Source of the DNA: Hippophae tibetana
Lineage: Eukaryota > Streptophyta > Magnoliopsida > Rosales > Elaeagnaceae
Assembly: GCA_037013495.1 (NCBI GenBank)
Contig: CM072809.1
Coordinates: 13,737,001 to 13,801,000, forward strand
DNA: 64,000 nt
Direction: 5' to 3'
The position numbers and the translations under genes were made by a program. Within the stretch, counting starts at the first letter, position 1. Each line of letters starts with the position of its first letter. Below are positions 15,348 through 27,479 of the stretch, piece by piece. The notes under the pieces were generated by a model that was not told the DNA's origin, ran no database searches, and saw only the letters and a list, made by a program, of their open reading frames with translations.

Positions 15348-15427
15348 ATGCCTTTGCTTTTAAATCTTCAAGTAAATTAAAAATATATATAATTAATGAA
15401 GAAGGTTGAAATCCCATGATTAGTTAA
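15348..15427 (+). promoter_or_regulatory. Three short upstream ORFs in the CRF leader
   Basis: ATG at 15348 opens a 10-codon ORF ending at 15380. ATG at 15396 opens 7 codons ending TGA at 15419. ATG at 15416 overlaps that stop and opens 3 codons ending TAA at 15427, three bases before the main ATG at 15431. If the leader is transcribed as inferred from the TATA box, scanning ribosomes meet all three before the main start, which could lower translation. Confidence 0.55.
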
Positions 15428-15430
15428 ACA

Positions 15431-16375
15431 ATGGAAAATCCTAGCACCAGCTGTGATTGCTCTTTACCCGCTATGATTAAGTATACAGAACATGTTGTTA
15501 CTACAAACAAGATCGTAAAACCCCCACAAACCATAACTTTTCTTGATCAGTTCACTATGAAAACCAAGAGAATTCAACAGAAGCTTGTTCGTATCATGCT
15601 CACTGATGCTGATGCTACTGATTCTTCCAGTGATGAAGAAGAGCAGAGGTGCATACGAAGAGTGAAGAGACATGTCGAAGAAATCAACTTGGAACATTTT
15701 TCAGCTCCTTCTAAGCTACACACAAAACAAAATCAACCCACCAACAAACCTCTCAAACGACCGGAATCGGGCATCACTCGCCCGCATAAGTTCAGGGGAG
15801 TTCGACGGAGACCTTGGGGTCGATGGGCCGCCGAGATTCGAGACCCAATTCGCCGAAAGCGGGTCTGGCTCGGAACCTTTGATACCGCTGAAGAAGCTGC
15901 CACTGTCTATGATGATGCTGCCGTCAAACTCAAGGGTCCTGACGCTGTTACTAACTTCCGAAACGGCGTTTTGACAGATACTGTCACTTTAGACTTGCCG
16001 TCATCAGAAAGTTCCGGAATTTTAGATGGGGACATGTTATCGCCTACTTCAGTCCTCCGTTACGAGGACCAAACTCCTTTGCAAAGCATTGGCATGTCTG
16101 ACGGAGCTGTATCGTCGCCAACGTTAGAACTTTGTTACGAGAAACCGGTGAAGAAACCTTTTGAAAGTTTTGATTCTGCGTCATCGCCTACGTCAGTCGG
16201 TTGCGATGATCCGACAATTTTTAACGGTTACAGTTATTTAAACGGCGATTTATTCAATTTCGATGTTGACACGCCGTTAACTTTGCCAGATATAATGCTT
16301 TCCAGGAATAGTTTATCGGAGGTAGTGTTCAGCGAGTTTGACTTCAAGGAGTTCTCGATGGACATCGCTGTCTAA
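15431..16375 (+). CDS. AP2/ERF transcription factor, cytokinin response factor (ERF group VI) type
   Basis: This is an intronless gene of 314 residues for a nuclear DNA-binding regulator. The N-terminal part (about 41-88) resembles the CRF domain, with a basic [20 protein letters not shown] stretch followed by an acidic SSSDEEE run. The AP2 domain spans about 121-178 ([19 protein letters not shown], then the amphipathic helix [13 protein letters not shown]). The Ala and Asp positions typical of ERFs, as opposed to DREBs, are present, so GCC-box-like targets are expected from family knowledge. The C-terminal half has three Ser-Pro-Thr sites: SPTSVL at 204-209, SPTLEL at 229-234 and SPTSV at 252-256. 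SPTSVL is the putative kinase motif known in CRFs. Acidic and hydrophobic residues at the C-terminus (about 296-312) may activate transcription. In this family cytokinin often induces expression; that is not shown here. The exact CRF number cannot be assigned. Confidence 0.93.
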   Translation: MENPSTSCDCSLPAMIKYTEHVVTTNKIVKPPQTITFLDQFTMKTKRIQQKLVRIMLTDADATDSSSDEEEQRCIRRVKRHVEEINLEHFSAPSKLHTKQNQPTNKPLKRPESGITRPHKFRGVRRRPWGRWAAEIRDPIRRKRVWLGTFDTAEEAATVYDDAAVKLKGPDAVTNFRNGVLTDTVTLDLPSSESSGILDGDMLSPTSVLRYEDQTPLQSIGMSDGAVSSPTLELCYEKPVKKPFESFDSASSPTSVGCDDPTIFNGYSYLNGDLFNFDVDTPLTLPDIMLSRNSLSEVVFSEFDFKEFSMDIAV

Positions 16376-16660
16376 ATTTAGAAGACACGTGTTCAAATAT
16401 GTGTGCACTTTCGCCTTTCTTTTAAATTTTGTGGGCTTTTTCGTAATTGAATCGATTACCTTTCCGTCCTTCGCTAAGCACGCGGCAGCTGATATTTCTT
16501 ATGTGGCCAAATCTGAGTGGGTATGCTGGATTAACTGTGGGCCGAAACCGTAAAAAACTATTTTTGTTTTGGAATTACGAGTGTATTTTGAAAATGTTCT
16601 ATTTATATAAGAATATAATTATAAAACAAATATATTATAATTAAGTGTGAGCTTTTTATT
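16376..16660 (+). other. CRF 3' untranslated region
   Basis: The stretch after the stop keeps near-genic composition to about 16560 and then becomes AT-rich with polyadenylation-like signals (AATATAATTATAAAA near 16612). It contains ACACGTGT at 16384-16391, a G-box core, probably incidental in a 3' UTR. Confidence 0.5.
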
Positions 16661-19333
16661 AGTTTGCTCTTAATTCTAGTCAAACTACGGATTGTGGTTT
16701 ATAATGCGGAGGCTGTGGAATTTGTTTACCAAAATATACGGTGATTTTGTAATTTGTATTAAAATGAGATATATAATAAGTTTTATCTATGAATAATTAA
16801 TAATGATATTATTTGAACATATTTTAAAATCATATTATTTATATATTAAAAAATATTTGAATATATAACTTATTCTTTTCGTCTTTCACCAATTTTAAAT
16901 ATTTAACTTAATTTTTAAATATCTTACATTCTTAAAACTTGAAATATGAAAACTATTCTTTTAATTACTTAGAATCTGATAACATTGTAACATCTTGATC
17001 TGATAGTGACAATTTTTAAAAATTTAAGATGTTTAAGAGTTAAATATTAAGTTTGAGGTTTGAGAATAACGAAAAAAATAAGTTAAATGAGAAACACAAA
17101 TGTGTGTATCCTTTTGATGTTTAAATAATATAAATTTCAATTATACTTAAAATAATTGTATAAAGATTATTTGTAATATTATCAAAGAAGTAGAGCTGAA
17201 TATTGGAAACTAGAGTAATTTCTTTTTCTTTCCTAAAAGCCAGAAGTAGTTTTTTTTATATAGGAAGATATATAAGTGTGGTAAGTAAATTTGTAATTTA
17301 ACTGTATATATTATTATGAAAAAGTTAAAGTTTTGGATTTTAGATTTAAAAATATAAATAGTAAAAATTTACCAAAGAGAGAGGGAGAGATGGGACCGTG
17401 GAGAAAAAAGTTCAGAGTTTCGAAGTTATTCCTTATCACAACGACAAAACTTAGAAAAGGCAAAAACATGTTCATTTGCAATGGATTGGTAAATTAATTA
17501 AGTAATATAAATTGTTTGAAATGTTGTAATTATTTAAAAAATTAAATAATATTATAATTGGGTAAAATATTCAATTTTTAAATTATTTATTCAATTTAAT
17601 TTTATATTAAAAATACAAACTTAACATTTAATTTTTAGTTTTACATGTAGGTATTAGATTATTATTTTTAAATTATACATATTTTATGTTTATAGTTTAT
17701 TAACATGTTCGTTGGATTTAAAATTAATTAATATTAAATAAATTATATATTTTTTAAATAAATATTTACACAATTAACAAAGTGCACACACATTAATAGT
17801 GTTGCCAATAAATAAAATAAATTATTTAAATTAGAACTTATAATAAAATAAGTTGGTATTGCCGTAGTTATTGTATTAAGTATTGATAGTGACTTTATTT
17901 TTTTTTTCTATAAAAACTAGAAATTGTAGCTAGAACTTTTGAAGGTGGAGAAATAAAACACGTTTCACAGAGGTGGACAAATTAAGTCTTTACAAATTAG
18001 TCACGGCGTGATCATAGCTTTTTCTTTATACTTAGTCGCTTTTCCTTTAGAAAATAATGTATATATGCTAAAGAAAATACATTATGATACAAGATCCACT
18101 AAAAGCAATTTTCTTTAATATAAAGTAGCAACAAAACAAGCTATTAAATAAAATTTGCACTAATAATAATTAATATAATAATTTTTTATTATATATAATT
18201 ATGTATATTTGATTATATATATATTAATAATATTAAGGTTATATAAATTTCTCTTTTTCTTGTTAATACACAAAATTATGTGGTTTTATCTGGTATCAAA
18301 GTCACTTACAATTAATAATAAATAAATAAATAAAAATGTCAAATTATTTTTGAATTCAATACAATTTTCACATCGGATTCTACTACAAACAATAAGGAGG
18401 AGGTTCATGAATCTTTAGAATTGGGATTGTATGGAGCTCAGGATGGGACTTTAGTGTGAGAATATTTCCCGCTCAAAATATATAGTCAACATTTTTTTGG
18501 GTATTTACATTACATATAGGGATAGGTCGGTGGTTTCTATGTTTTAAAATTTTATTGTCATAAAAACTCTAATATATTTAAGAGATATTTGAGTATAATT
18601 TTTCCCATCAAAATAGTGGAGAATTTGGTTTTAGCTGACGTTTCTAAATGATATAAATTAATGTATTGTAGATTTTGATTGGAACTTATTTGTGTAAATT
18701 GCCGACGTTGTAAAATTGTTTAGGTTTCAATTATATTATTATTTAATTATTAAAAAAATTATTCTTTATTATATGAACATCATATCTTAATCATATATTT
18801 AAATATAAAAATATTGTCATAAATGTTATATAACACTACTCTTACAATAAACATGAGTTTTTTTTCTCTTTATTAGATCCTTTGAATAGATACTTTGAAT
18901 GTACTTTTAATATAATTAGATGATATTAATTTTTCTATATTTAAGTTTAACTAAATTTTTACTTTTGTTTTATATTAATTTCATCTCATTTCTTTTATCT
19001 TTTACCGTATTCATCCTCTAAATACATATTTCCTTTGGCCTTTAAACTTCATCTCATTAATAATCTCTTAACTTTGACACTTCATCTATGCAATTTTTCA
19101 AGAAATCAAACATGTGTTAAAATCTTTCATTAAATTTGTTATTTATCTAGTAAAAGACTTCTATTAAAACCTATTTTTGAGAATGGCTTTGAAAGAATGA
19201 GACAAATGTACTCTTTTCTTATGAAGTAAAACTCTTTTTCTTACTCATTGTTTTCTATTAACTATAAGAACAGTGGTCATCAGAGTAATATTACTGTTAA
19301 GCTTCATTTAGTAAAGGTGATAGTCAAATTTTC
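16661..19333. other. AT-rich spacer without a recognised gene
   Basis: No ORF with a recognisable product was found. At about 18290-18303 TGGTATCAAAGTCA, preceded by AT-rich DNA, resembles a copia-type primer-binding site, so an old LTR may end just before it; no LTR partner or coding part was found downstream. Confidence 0.5.
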
Positions 19334-19716
19334 TGTTAAAAACTCAGACCTAACTCAACCCAATAAAATCTCATTAAGTTAAGGGTTGTCCAAACTTATA
19401 AACAACTTTGTTCCTAGTCGATGTGTGACAATGATACTTAACAGTCTCCCTCTACACGGCGGACAAAGGTGGACATTAGTTGTTTCTAACATGGTATCAT
19501 AACTGGGTCTAATCTCTATGTGCTTGGACCTAATTAGGCTCTACCACAGTCTCAATGTGACGCTAATGTACACATTTGTCCGCCGTGTGGAGGAAGACTG
19601 TTAAGTATCCTTGTCTCACATCGATTAGGAACAAAGCATCAAAGTTGCTTATAAGTTTAAACAACCATTAACTTAATGAGATTTTATTGCGTTGAGTTAG
19701 GTATGAGTTTTTAACA
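19334..19716. mobile_element. Palindromic TRIM-like LTR element (two LTRs head to head)
   Basis: A 110-bp LTR at 19334-19443 lies on the minus strand and a 118-bp LTR at 19599-19716 on the plus strand. Both read TGTTAAGTATC, then a CACATCGA motif, GGAACAAAG, TTATAAGTTT, GTTGAGTTAGGT and end TTTTTAACA. Each is preceded on its own strand by a purine-rich tract (GTAGAGGGAGAC or GTGGAGGAAGAC). The inverted homology extends past the LTRs into the interior. One primer-binding-site-like motif, TGGTATCA, sits at 19492-19499. TTTTC flanks both outer ends (19329-19333 and 19717-19721). It has no coding capacity and is a fossil TRIM in inverted form. Confidence 0.75.
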
Positions 19717-19929
19717 TTTTCAATTTATGAAAATGGGAAGGATTTTTTGTATTAAGGAATCACTAGACAAAAAATGTCATAAATGCTATGTAGCTTTCAC
19801 AAGCCTAATAAATGTTCTCTTGAAACTTTCAAAAAGTAGGGAACTACTAGAAGATTTGCCACCTTCACTCCCATTTACGGTTGTTACTTATATAATGATT
19901 ATGTTTATATGAGTAACTTTAATTTCATT

Positions 19930-22560
19930 TTAAGTCATGATGTGGATCAAATAAGACTTAATTGACTATAAATTATTTTGCTAATGCTTTGTCTGGGATT
20001 TATTGGAGACATTTTCGCTTGGTATAACAAATAAGATGGTAATAATTACATTAAATAGAGACTTGATATGGTAGTAGCTAACACGTTGTGAATGCTTCTC
20101 TGTCCTTTTTCTAAAGGTGTTCATGGGTAGGTTTTTAGCTCTGATCACAAACATATAGTTATCTTCTATAATCTAGCACCTGAAAAACTACGATTCTTAT
20201 TATTTTTTAAGTGTAGATGGTTGATTCAACTTAGATGTGAAGAAGTAGTAAAAGAGGCACATGAAACTACTCATGTTTGTTTAGACTAGAAAAAAGGATC
20301 AATTCTTATCATTTGCAATTAACAAAATGAAAACGAGATGTGTTTAGAAACTTTTCGATAAAAAGTAAAGAGTTGCATAAAAAGATCTTATCTTTTTTTA
20401 TCAAAGAGCTTATTTAATTATTTTTTTAGTAATTGGAACAAGCTCATAGACAAAAGAAAAACATTTGACGCGTGAATGATTGAGAATACAATAGGTGAAA
20501 AATAGTAATCATAACACATTTTTTCTTCCTTCATTTTCTAACCATAAGAGAATAAATGGAGTGAAAGGCTTGGAGAAAGATAATGGATGATGGATAACTA
20601 ATTGGGACAAGGTCAATTCGATTATGCATGTATATTAAATTTTTAATTCAAGATCTTTTAACGAAGTACTTGATTCAATGACTTCAAAAGTTAACAATGA
20701 TCTTAACAAAGGAATACTTAGGGAGGTTTTTTTTATTATAAAGTGTATAAGACACTCTAACAAATCAATCACTTTAATGCTCCTAGTCCTAATGGTTTTT
20801 TGTGACATTTTTTTTGAAAATTTTGACATATTGTAGGCACAGATGTTACCTCAATGATTAAAAGCTTCTTTCAACATGATAAACTTCCATTAGCTTCCTA
20901 TTACTCTCATATTGTGCTTATTATAATAGTTGATGCTCCATAAAATATGACTCAATTAAGGTCAATTATTTGTGTAACATAGTTTGTAAAATTATTTTCA
21001 AGCTATTGACTAATAAACTTGACTTATAATAGAAATTATTAACCTCTTTTAAAGTGCATTTCTCCTCGGTAGACTCATCACTAACAATGTTCTAATTTCT
21101 CATGAAACTCTTACATCATTTGAGATCTAAAAGAAAAGGGAACAATTGTCACCTAGCTCGTTGGATATGAATAAAACCTTTGACCAAGTTGAAAGGGATT
21201 TGTTGGGGTTATCATGAGAAAATTTAGTTTTCATCCTAAATTTATTGGTTGGAATTAAGATTTAAAATATCGAGGTAAAGATGTCAAAATATAATTCAAA
21301 ATATAATGTCCATAGAATAAGTAGTTAAAAAATTTGAAATAATTAAATAAAACATCTAATTATATTAACTATTACAAATAAATAAATCTTGATAGTATGA
21401 AAATAAATTTCTTTGATTATTTGTTTTTACAAATAATCATATATATATATATATATCAAACATCTACAAACTATAAAGAAGAACATATTCTCTTTTATAA
21501 AAGTGACACAAAATTAAATTGAAATATTTTTTTAAAAGAAGAATAAAAAGAGAAATATAAATCAAAAATATTTAAAGGACATTCTTGACTATTATAACAC
21601 AATTTGGTCAAAAGATTTATATATCGAGTTTCGATGTTGGTATGTGAAAAAATAGACATTATCACAACAATATTGATGATTCTCAACTATATATTTCTCT
21701 TATTTTTTGGGAAACAATGTTTACGAAAGCTTTAAGCCTCAAATTGGTATTTGGCAGGGCAATCCTCTCGCATCGTACCTTTTTCTTTTATGTTTAGAGG
21801 ATTTTTTTGTCAATTCGAAATGTTATGGAATATTTAAGATCTGAGTATGGGTGACCTATCTTTGTCACATTTTCTCTTTGTTAATGACTCTCTTGTATTT
21901 TGCGAAGCTTCTATGGATGAGATCTCATCTTTCGAATCATTATTTGTAAAATATGAAATTGCTTAGATCAATATGACAAGTTTGGTAAATCTTCTCTATT
22001 CTTTAGTGCTAACACTCATCCTAAAACAATTAATTCTATAAGACTCTCTTTAGGAATTAATGATATTGGATGAATGTGTAAGCATCTTAGTTTATCGGCA
22101 CTTGTTGATAAAAGTAAGAAGGAGTCATTTGGTTTAATTGTAGATAAAATAAGAAAGGAAGTTGGAGGTTGGGGAAAGTAATTTTTATCCTTGACCAGTC
22201 ATCAAACTCTCTTTAAATTGATCATTTTGATCATTTCTATTTATGCTATGCAATTTTTTTCAGTTTTTACAACAATATTAAATCCATTATGGCAAACTAT
22301 TTGTGAGGGAATAATGAAAAAAAAAATCTAAAATACATTGGCTCAATTGCAAGTTTGTTAAAAGGTTTAAAAAGGATGGTGGCCTTGGTTTTCAAAATGT
22401 GGAGTTAAAAAATCTAACTATCTTTGCCAAATAAGGGTGGTAGCTTTTAACCAACCTTGATTCTTCATTATTTTCTTTATTACATCAAAAGTATAATAAA
22501 GATGATTAATTTTGGATGCTGGATTGAAAGGATATACTTGAAATTCCTTTGTACATACTC
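19930..22560 (+). mobile_element. Decayed LINE (L1/RIL type), endonuclease C-terminus and reverse transcriptase
   Basis: Fragments in order: endonuclease C-terminal part about 19990-20280 (the SSDH motif recognisable as SDHKHI), a linker, RT palm and fingers about 20640-21250 (SFFQHDKLP, then ETLTSFEI and KRKG-like pieces), and the later RT part from about 21690 (FKPQIGIWQGNPLASYLF, matching the family's RQGDPLSPYLF). At 21877-21888 the catalytic FADD box reads FVND, so the first aspartate is Asn. The copy has many stops and frameshifts, no complete ORF1 or 5' end, and fades out near the RT-RNase H linker. A MITE at 21255-21685 interrupts it. This is an old, inactive copy. Confidence 0.8.
21255..21685 (-). 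mobile_element. hAT-like MITE, copy 1, inside the LINE
   Basis: The left end reads TAAGATTTAAAATATCGAGG. The rest is the reverse complement of the element at 29791-30512, including shared TCTTTTGACCAAATT, AGAGAATATGTT and TCAAGATTTATTTATTT stretches. The right terminal repeat looks missing. The LINE reading resumes just after it. It contains an (AT)n run at about 21438-21455. Confidence 0.65.
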
Positions 22561-23329
22561 ATGATCGAGTTAATTGAATACATAAGGCGAATTATTATCC
22601 TAAACTATTGTACATTTTGAATCATTTGTTTTTTCAACACATTATGAATAAAGATATCTTTATTTTTTTTCTCATTTACATCTAGATATTTTCCAGTTTA
22701 ACTAGGATTGTTTTACCAAGAATCTTTAGTTTCTCAGACATCAAGCTATTAGTTCAAGATCTTATACAATAACTCTATTAGTTGTAATTTCTTTAAGACA
22801 TCAAGACTTGTCGATATTATTTTATAATTGTTTTTTAAATTTTATTCAAAAAATTATTGAAAAGTAGTATTATATGTAAGAATATCAATGAATTACTTTG
22901 TAAATATTAATATGATTTTAGTAACACCTCTACTTAGCTAATTTTATTTCTATTAACTAGCATAATTTTAAATAATTATATAATTAATATTTTTAATTAT
23001 ATGTAAGTCAGATAATGGATTTGTGATAATATAATCTTTTCTCCTTTTAAGTCATTTTCAATTACATAAAAATATATGGTATATTTTGCACTTAAAAAAT
23101 GGGGAAAAAATCAAACAGGTAAACAAGGTGGGTTTTTTTGACTTGCGGATATTACCCAAAACAAATCGAACCCGAATGATAAAAAATAATTCAGTTTAAA
23201 TTGCCGCACGGGTTAAACTAGTTTAGTTCAAATATAATTTGTATAAAACAATTTACATCTCTAGTCCACTTCATGAGCACACAGAGGTGGAATTTCCTTG
23301 CTCACTTTTGGTCACAATGTGGTAACATT
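22561..23329. other. AT-rich spacer without a recognised gene
   Basis: No coding pattern was seen. It could hold further LINE 3' sequence or the U3 part of the next LTR remnant, but nothing is clear enough to call. Confidence 0.5.
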
Positions 23330-24760
23330 CCATACTTGTAAGATTTTTTTAACTATTCTTGTTTTTGGTTGCTTCAATGTTTTATTTTTTGAGCAATTCG
23401 GTGTATCGGAGGATTTGATTTTGAGTGATTTTTTTTAATATTGATATTAGTATTCTTATTTTGGTTATTAGTGAATTTTTTTCTGTGTTGTCAATAGTAG
23501 AATAGTTATTTGGGTGTTATTTATTTATTATTACTTATTGTTTTACCATTAACTTATTATTATATATTTGTACAATCCAAATTACTTATTATCTCTAATT
23601 TTTGTATTCATCAATTTATAATAAATTGGTGTTAGAGCATCAATTTCATTTATTATTTGTGTAGAACTAATTAAATTTGATAGTTTGAATTTTTGAGATT
23701 TTTTTTATTTGTTTCTAAATATTTGGGTTATGCTTTTGTTGATTTAATTTTAGATTTTTTGTGAAGACGTCAAAATATGAAATTGAAAATTTTGTGGTTT
23801 GTTTATGGTTTAATTTGGAGGGTTTGGCATTTTTAGAAAGAACGTGTTGCATAATTGTTTAGACTGTTTTAAGTAGATCCTTTTGAATTGAAGCTTATAA
23901 TGCATGTTATTTGGTAAATTGGTCCTTTTTGTTAAATGAATTTGTGTTGAATACTTTGTTTGAGAAAATGATTATATTTTGGTAAAAGTTAAATTTCTGA
24001 AAATTCAATAAAAAATTTGAGTACTAGAGTGGATTTTTAAAAAGTTTAAGGTATTAATGAAGAAAATCAAAACTTCAAAGTATTATTGAAATTTTCCTTT
24101 ACATTGGTTCAATTTATTTCTTTGTTGTGCTTTAGTTATGATATTTTATATGTTAGTACCGTCAATAATTTATTGTATGTTATAATTTGTACTTGTCTTG
24201 ACATTTTACATTTAGTTTGTGTTGTCTTTTGTTTTATAAGCAACTTTTACAAGAGTTTTTTGAAAGTTATTAAATTAAATTAAATTTGATTGGCATGTTA
24301 AATTTTGGAATGTTTTTTATAGTAATTTTAACACTAATTATGATATTATTGATTTCATAAATTCTTTTTGTGCTAACAATTTTACTTATTATTGTGTTAT
24401 TAGTTGGGAGACGATTTTACAATCTAAAATTAGTTTATCTAATGTAGAGGTAAAGTATATTGTAACAATAGAAAAAGTGGATGAAGTTATTTTGTTTGGA
24501 TATTTAGTTTATAGTAGAATATTTTTATTATTTTTTGTTATAATCAAAGCTTAATACATTTAACCTATAATATCATCTTTAAAAGACCAAATACTTTGGG
24601 ATCATATATTATTTCGTTAGTAACATTATATCATATAGTGGTATTATTGTCCAATTATTTCAATAATTGTGATGACAAAGTTTGTTTATGTTTACAAGTT
24701 TAGTAGTAAGTTATTCTAACAAGAATACTCACTTTTTTGTGTGAAAATGTGGGCGATAGA
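23330..24760 (+). mobile_element. Heavily decayed Ty1/copia remnant
   Basis: An LTR-like stretch (about 23330-23630) ends at ATTGGTGTTAGAGC, a primer-binding-site-like motif (about 23630-23643). It is followed by a short decayed gag-like stretch, and from about 24400 a peptide beginning SWETILQSKISLS matches the copia RNase H consensus SWxxxLQSxxALS. Integrase and reverse transcriptase were not recognised. It is an old fossil with many breaks. Confidence 0.5.
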
Positions 24761-26880
24761 TCTTAAATGTCTAGTCTAAAATTCCAAAACTCTAATAAGT
24801 GGTACATATGTCTTGCAAACATGAATATCGTTCAATTTCAATGGGTCTTGTACGGCTTAGATTTTACTATACACAAATTTTATTGAAGAGAGTTTATTGT
24901 TAAGATAAGACAATTCTCCACCCATTATTATAAATTTAAGTTTGAATTTCATTTTTATAATAATTTATTTTATTTTAATTCATTCAAAATTGAAAAAGAG
25001 ATTAAGGTAAAACGTAATAAAATAATTGTTTTTAGTTAGCTAAAAAAAATTATTTTTTAAAAAATAAGAATGAGATTTTGAATATTTAAATTATATAAAC
25101 CTTAAATAATAAAAAAATAAAACTTAAAAAAATATTTTATTTAAAAATATATCAAGTATTATTTAGAATGTTCATATTAGTTAATTGTCTTTCAAAATTT
25201 TGAGAGGACCATATTTAATATATATAAAAAATCGATTATTTGAAAAACTTTGTTTCATTTTGAGTTAAAGATAAAAAATTGCTATTTAGTTAATTTTAAA
25301 ATGTATTAATACAATTAAAATTGTATTTATATTATGATGTTATTTAATTTAATTTTTTAATTAATTTTTTATAATATTATTAAGATTTGATAATCGGTAA
25401 GAGAAGTTTAGTATATATATACCATTTTATTAAATAGTGAAAAAATTTATTATAAAAATATTAATTTTTTTAAGATTTATATAATTAGTTAATAATTTAA
25501 ATGAATAGATTTTATTAAAAATGTGAAAAAATTTATTATAAAAATAATAATTTATTTTTAAAATTTATATAATGAATGAATAATTTAAATAAAATTTAAT
25601 ATATTTATTATAAATAATTAAGAAAAAATTTAAAAAATAAAAGGTAAGAATTTATTGTCTGATAATATATAATTTTCTTTTAATTTATTAATTTAAAATA
25701 TATAATACATTATACTAAATAATATTTTAATTTTTAAAAATATACGATTTAAATTATGGATATCTATTTACCCTTAGGTTAATAATTAATTCGGTTCACT
25801 AAAACATATTAAATTAGATTAGTTTTTTTTTAATAATGCATCATCATTGCCGAATTAGATCTGATTCGATATTTGCCATAAGATACGTTTAAGCCACAAA
25901 GTTTCGAGCCGCCACTAATATCAATTATATGATAGACCCACCTTTGTGCTCGGAAAACTATTCCTATTGTCTTGACAAAACAAAAAAGAAAGGAAGAAAG
26001 AAAGAAAGAGGGGAAAAGAAAAACTGTCTTATCGTATCATTTGGCTGATTCTATGGACATTTGTAATATGATTAATTATATTTTATACATAATGTATAAA
26101 TAATAATAAAAATAATATAACTTTATATATAATTATATTATTATCTATATTTTGTTTACATATATATAATTTTAAAAAAATACACGTTGTTAATTATATT
26201 TTTATTATTACTCGTACATTGTGTTTACAATTACAACAAAATAAACCTTTTAAATGTTTTTGTAAATTATGTTATATATTAAGGACATAAAAGATAATTA
26301 ATCCTTAAGAAGATCAAATGTTTAAATAATCATTTTATTTTTACCAAATATATTTTAATTTCTTTATTTAGAAAAATATTTTTAAATTCATTTGTTCTTA
26401 AAAATATATCATTAAAGTCTTTTTATTTATGAAACACGTACCAAATAATAATAAAGTTATTTTTTTTGTTAAATATAACCTAATAATTTATATATTTTTA
26501 TAAATATATACGTAAAAAAATTAATATTTAATTAAAAAAAAATTCTAAAATTAAATAAAAATTTATTTTCTAATGTCTAATGTCACATATTAAATAATAC
26601 AAATTTAATTTAAATTTGATCAAAAAATTTGACTAAATTTTTAAATAAAAATTACTTTATTAAATATATATCTATTGAAAAATAAAAACATATATGGATC
26701 ACAATTATTATTTCATTATATCTAATGAAAATTAAATTTTATCATTATTTAACATATTTTTTATATATAAAAAAACTTAAAAAATTATTTTCTAAATAAA
26801 AAAATTAAACAATCCATAAAGACCAAACAAAATGATATCATGATCAATTTTCCTTTTAATGATATACATCACTTGATACT
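24761..26880. other. AT-rich spacer without a recognised gene
   Basis: Composition is very AT-rich with many short A and T runs. A purine-rich GAAA tract lies at about 25983-26022. No ORF of interest was seen. Confidence 0.6.
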
Positions 26881-26884
26881 TCAT

Positions 26885-27240
26885 TAGCATGGTGGAGTTG
26901 CGGTTCGGTACGTAACATTTGATACTTCTAAAATTTGCGATCTATAGTTATTTTTGGTTTGTTAATTATTTTATTCATAGAGAAGATGTATTTAGAGATT
27001 TGGATTTGAATTATTTATTTTAAATATTTAGGTTTGTGTTTGTATTTATATTTTGATTATTAATGAATTTTTTGTACAATCTTCAATAAAATAATCTCTT
27101 CATATTAAAAAATTAAATTATTTAAATCTTTGTCATCATTTATTTTTTATTGCTAATTATTTTACATTTAATTCATTATTATTTATTTATACAATCTAAT
27201 ATTCTATTCATATTCGTTAATTTAATTTAAAGAGTTTAAT
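26885..27240 (+). repeat. LTR-like block related to 23.3-23.6 kb
   Basis: It shares with about 23380-23630 an ordered set of short matches, including TTTTGATTATTAATGAATTTTT (TTTTGGTTATTAGTGAATTTTT in the other block), CATTTAATTCATTATTATTTATTTATACAATC and a 3' part ending in TTAATTTAA. It may be the partner LTR of the decayed copia remnant or an independent solo LTR. Confidence 0.35.
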
Positions 27241-27479
27241 TTGAATTCGATTTTATCATTTAATCAATTCAAACTAATAAGAATCTAAACCAATAAGAGT
27301 AGATTTATGATGTAATTTATTTATAAATAATTATAATATATAAAATATGATATATATATATATAATATTTAAATTTTTCGTTAGTATATGTTTATATTTA
27401 TTATTTATAGTAAGAATTAACAAAATCTAAAGAATAAAAAATACACTCGAACAATAATTGAATTATCATAGAGATTTAA

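Noticed and set aside
15672-15974. 100-codon ORF overlapping the CRF gene in another frame
   Set aside because: It is a shadow of the CRF coding sequence; the codon pattern and AP2 domain fit the longer frame only.
16384-16391. ACACGTGT as a functional G-box
   Set aside because: It lies in the 3' untranslated region, so a promoter role is unlikely.
24086-24283. 65-codon hydrophobic ORF that might be a membrane peptide
   Set aside because: It lies within the decayed copia remnant; T-rich DNA gives Phe/Leu/Ile-rich frames by chance.
25980-26025. Purine-rich GAAA tract as a polypurine tract of an LTR element
   Set aside because: No LTR follows it on either strand; it reads as a simple microsatellite.
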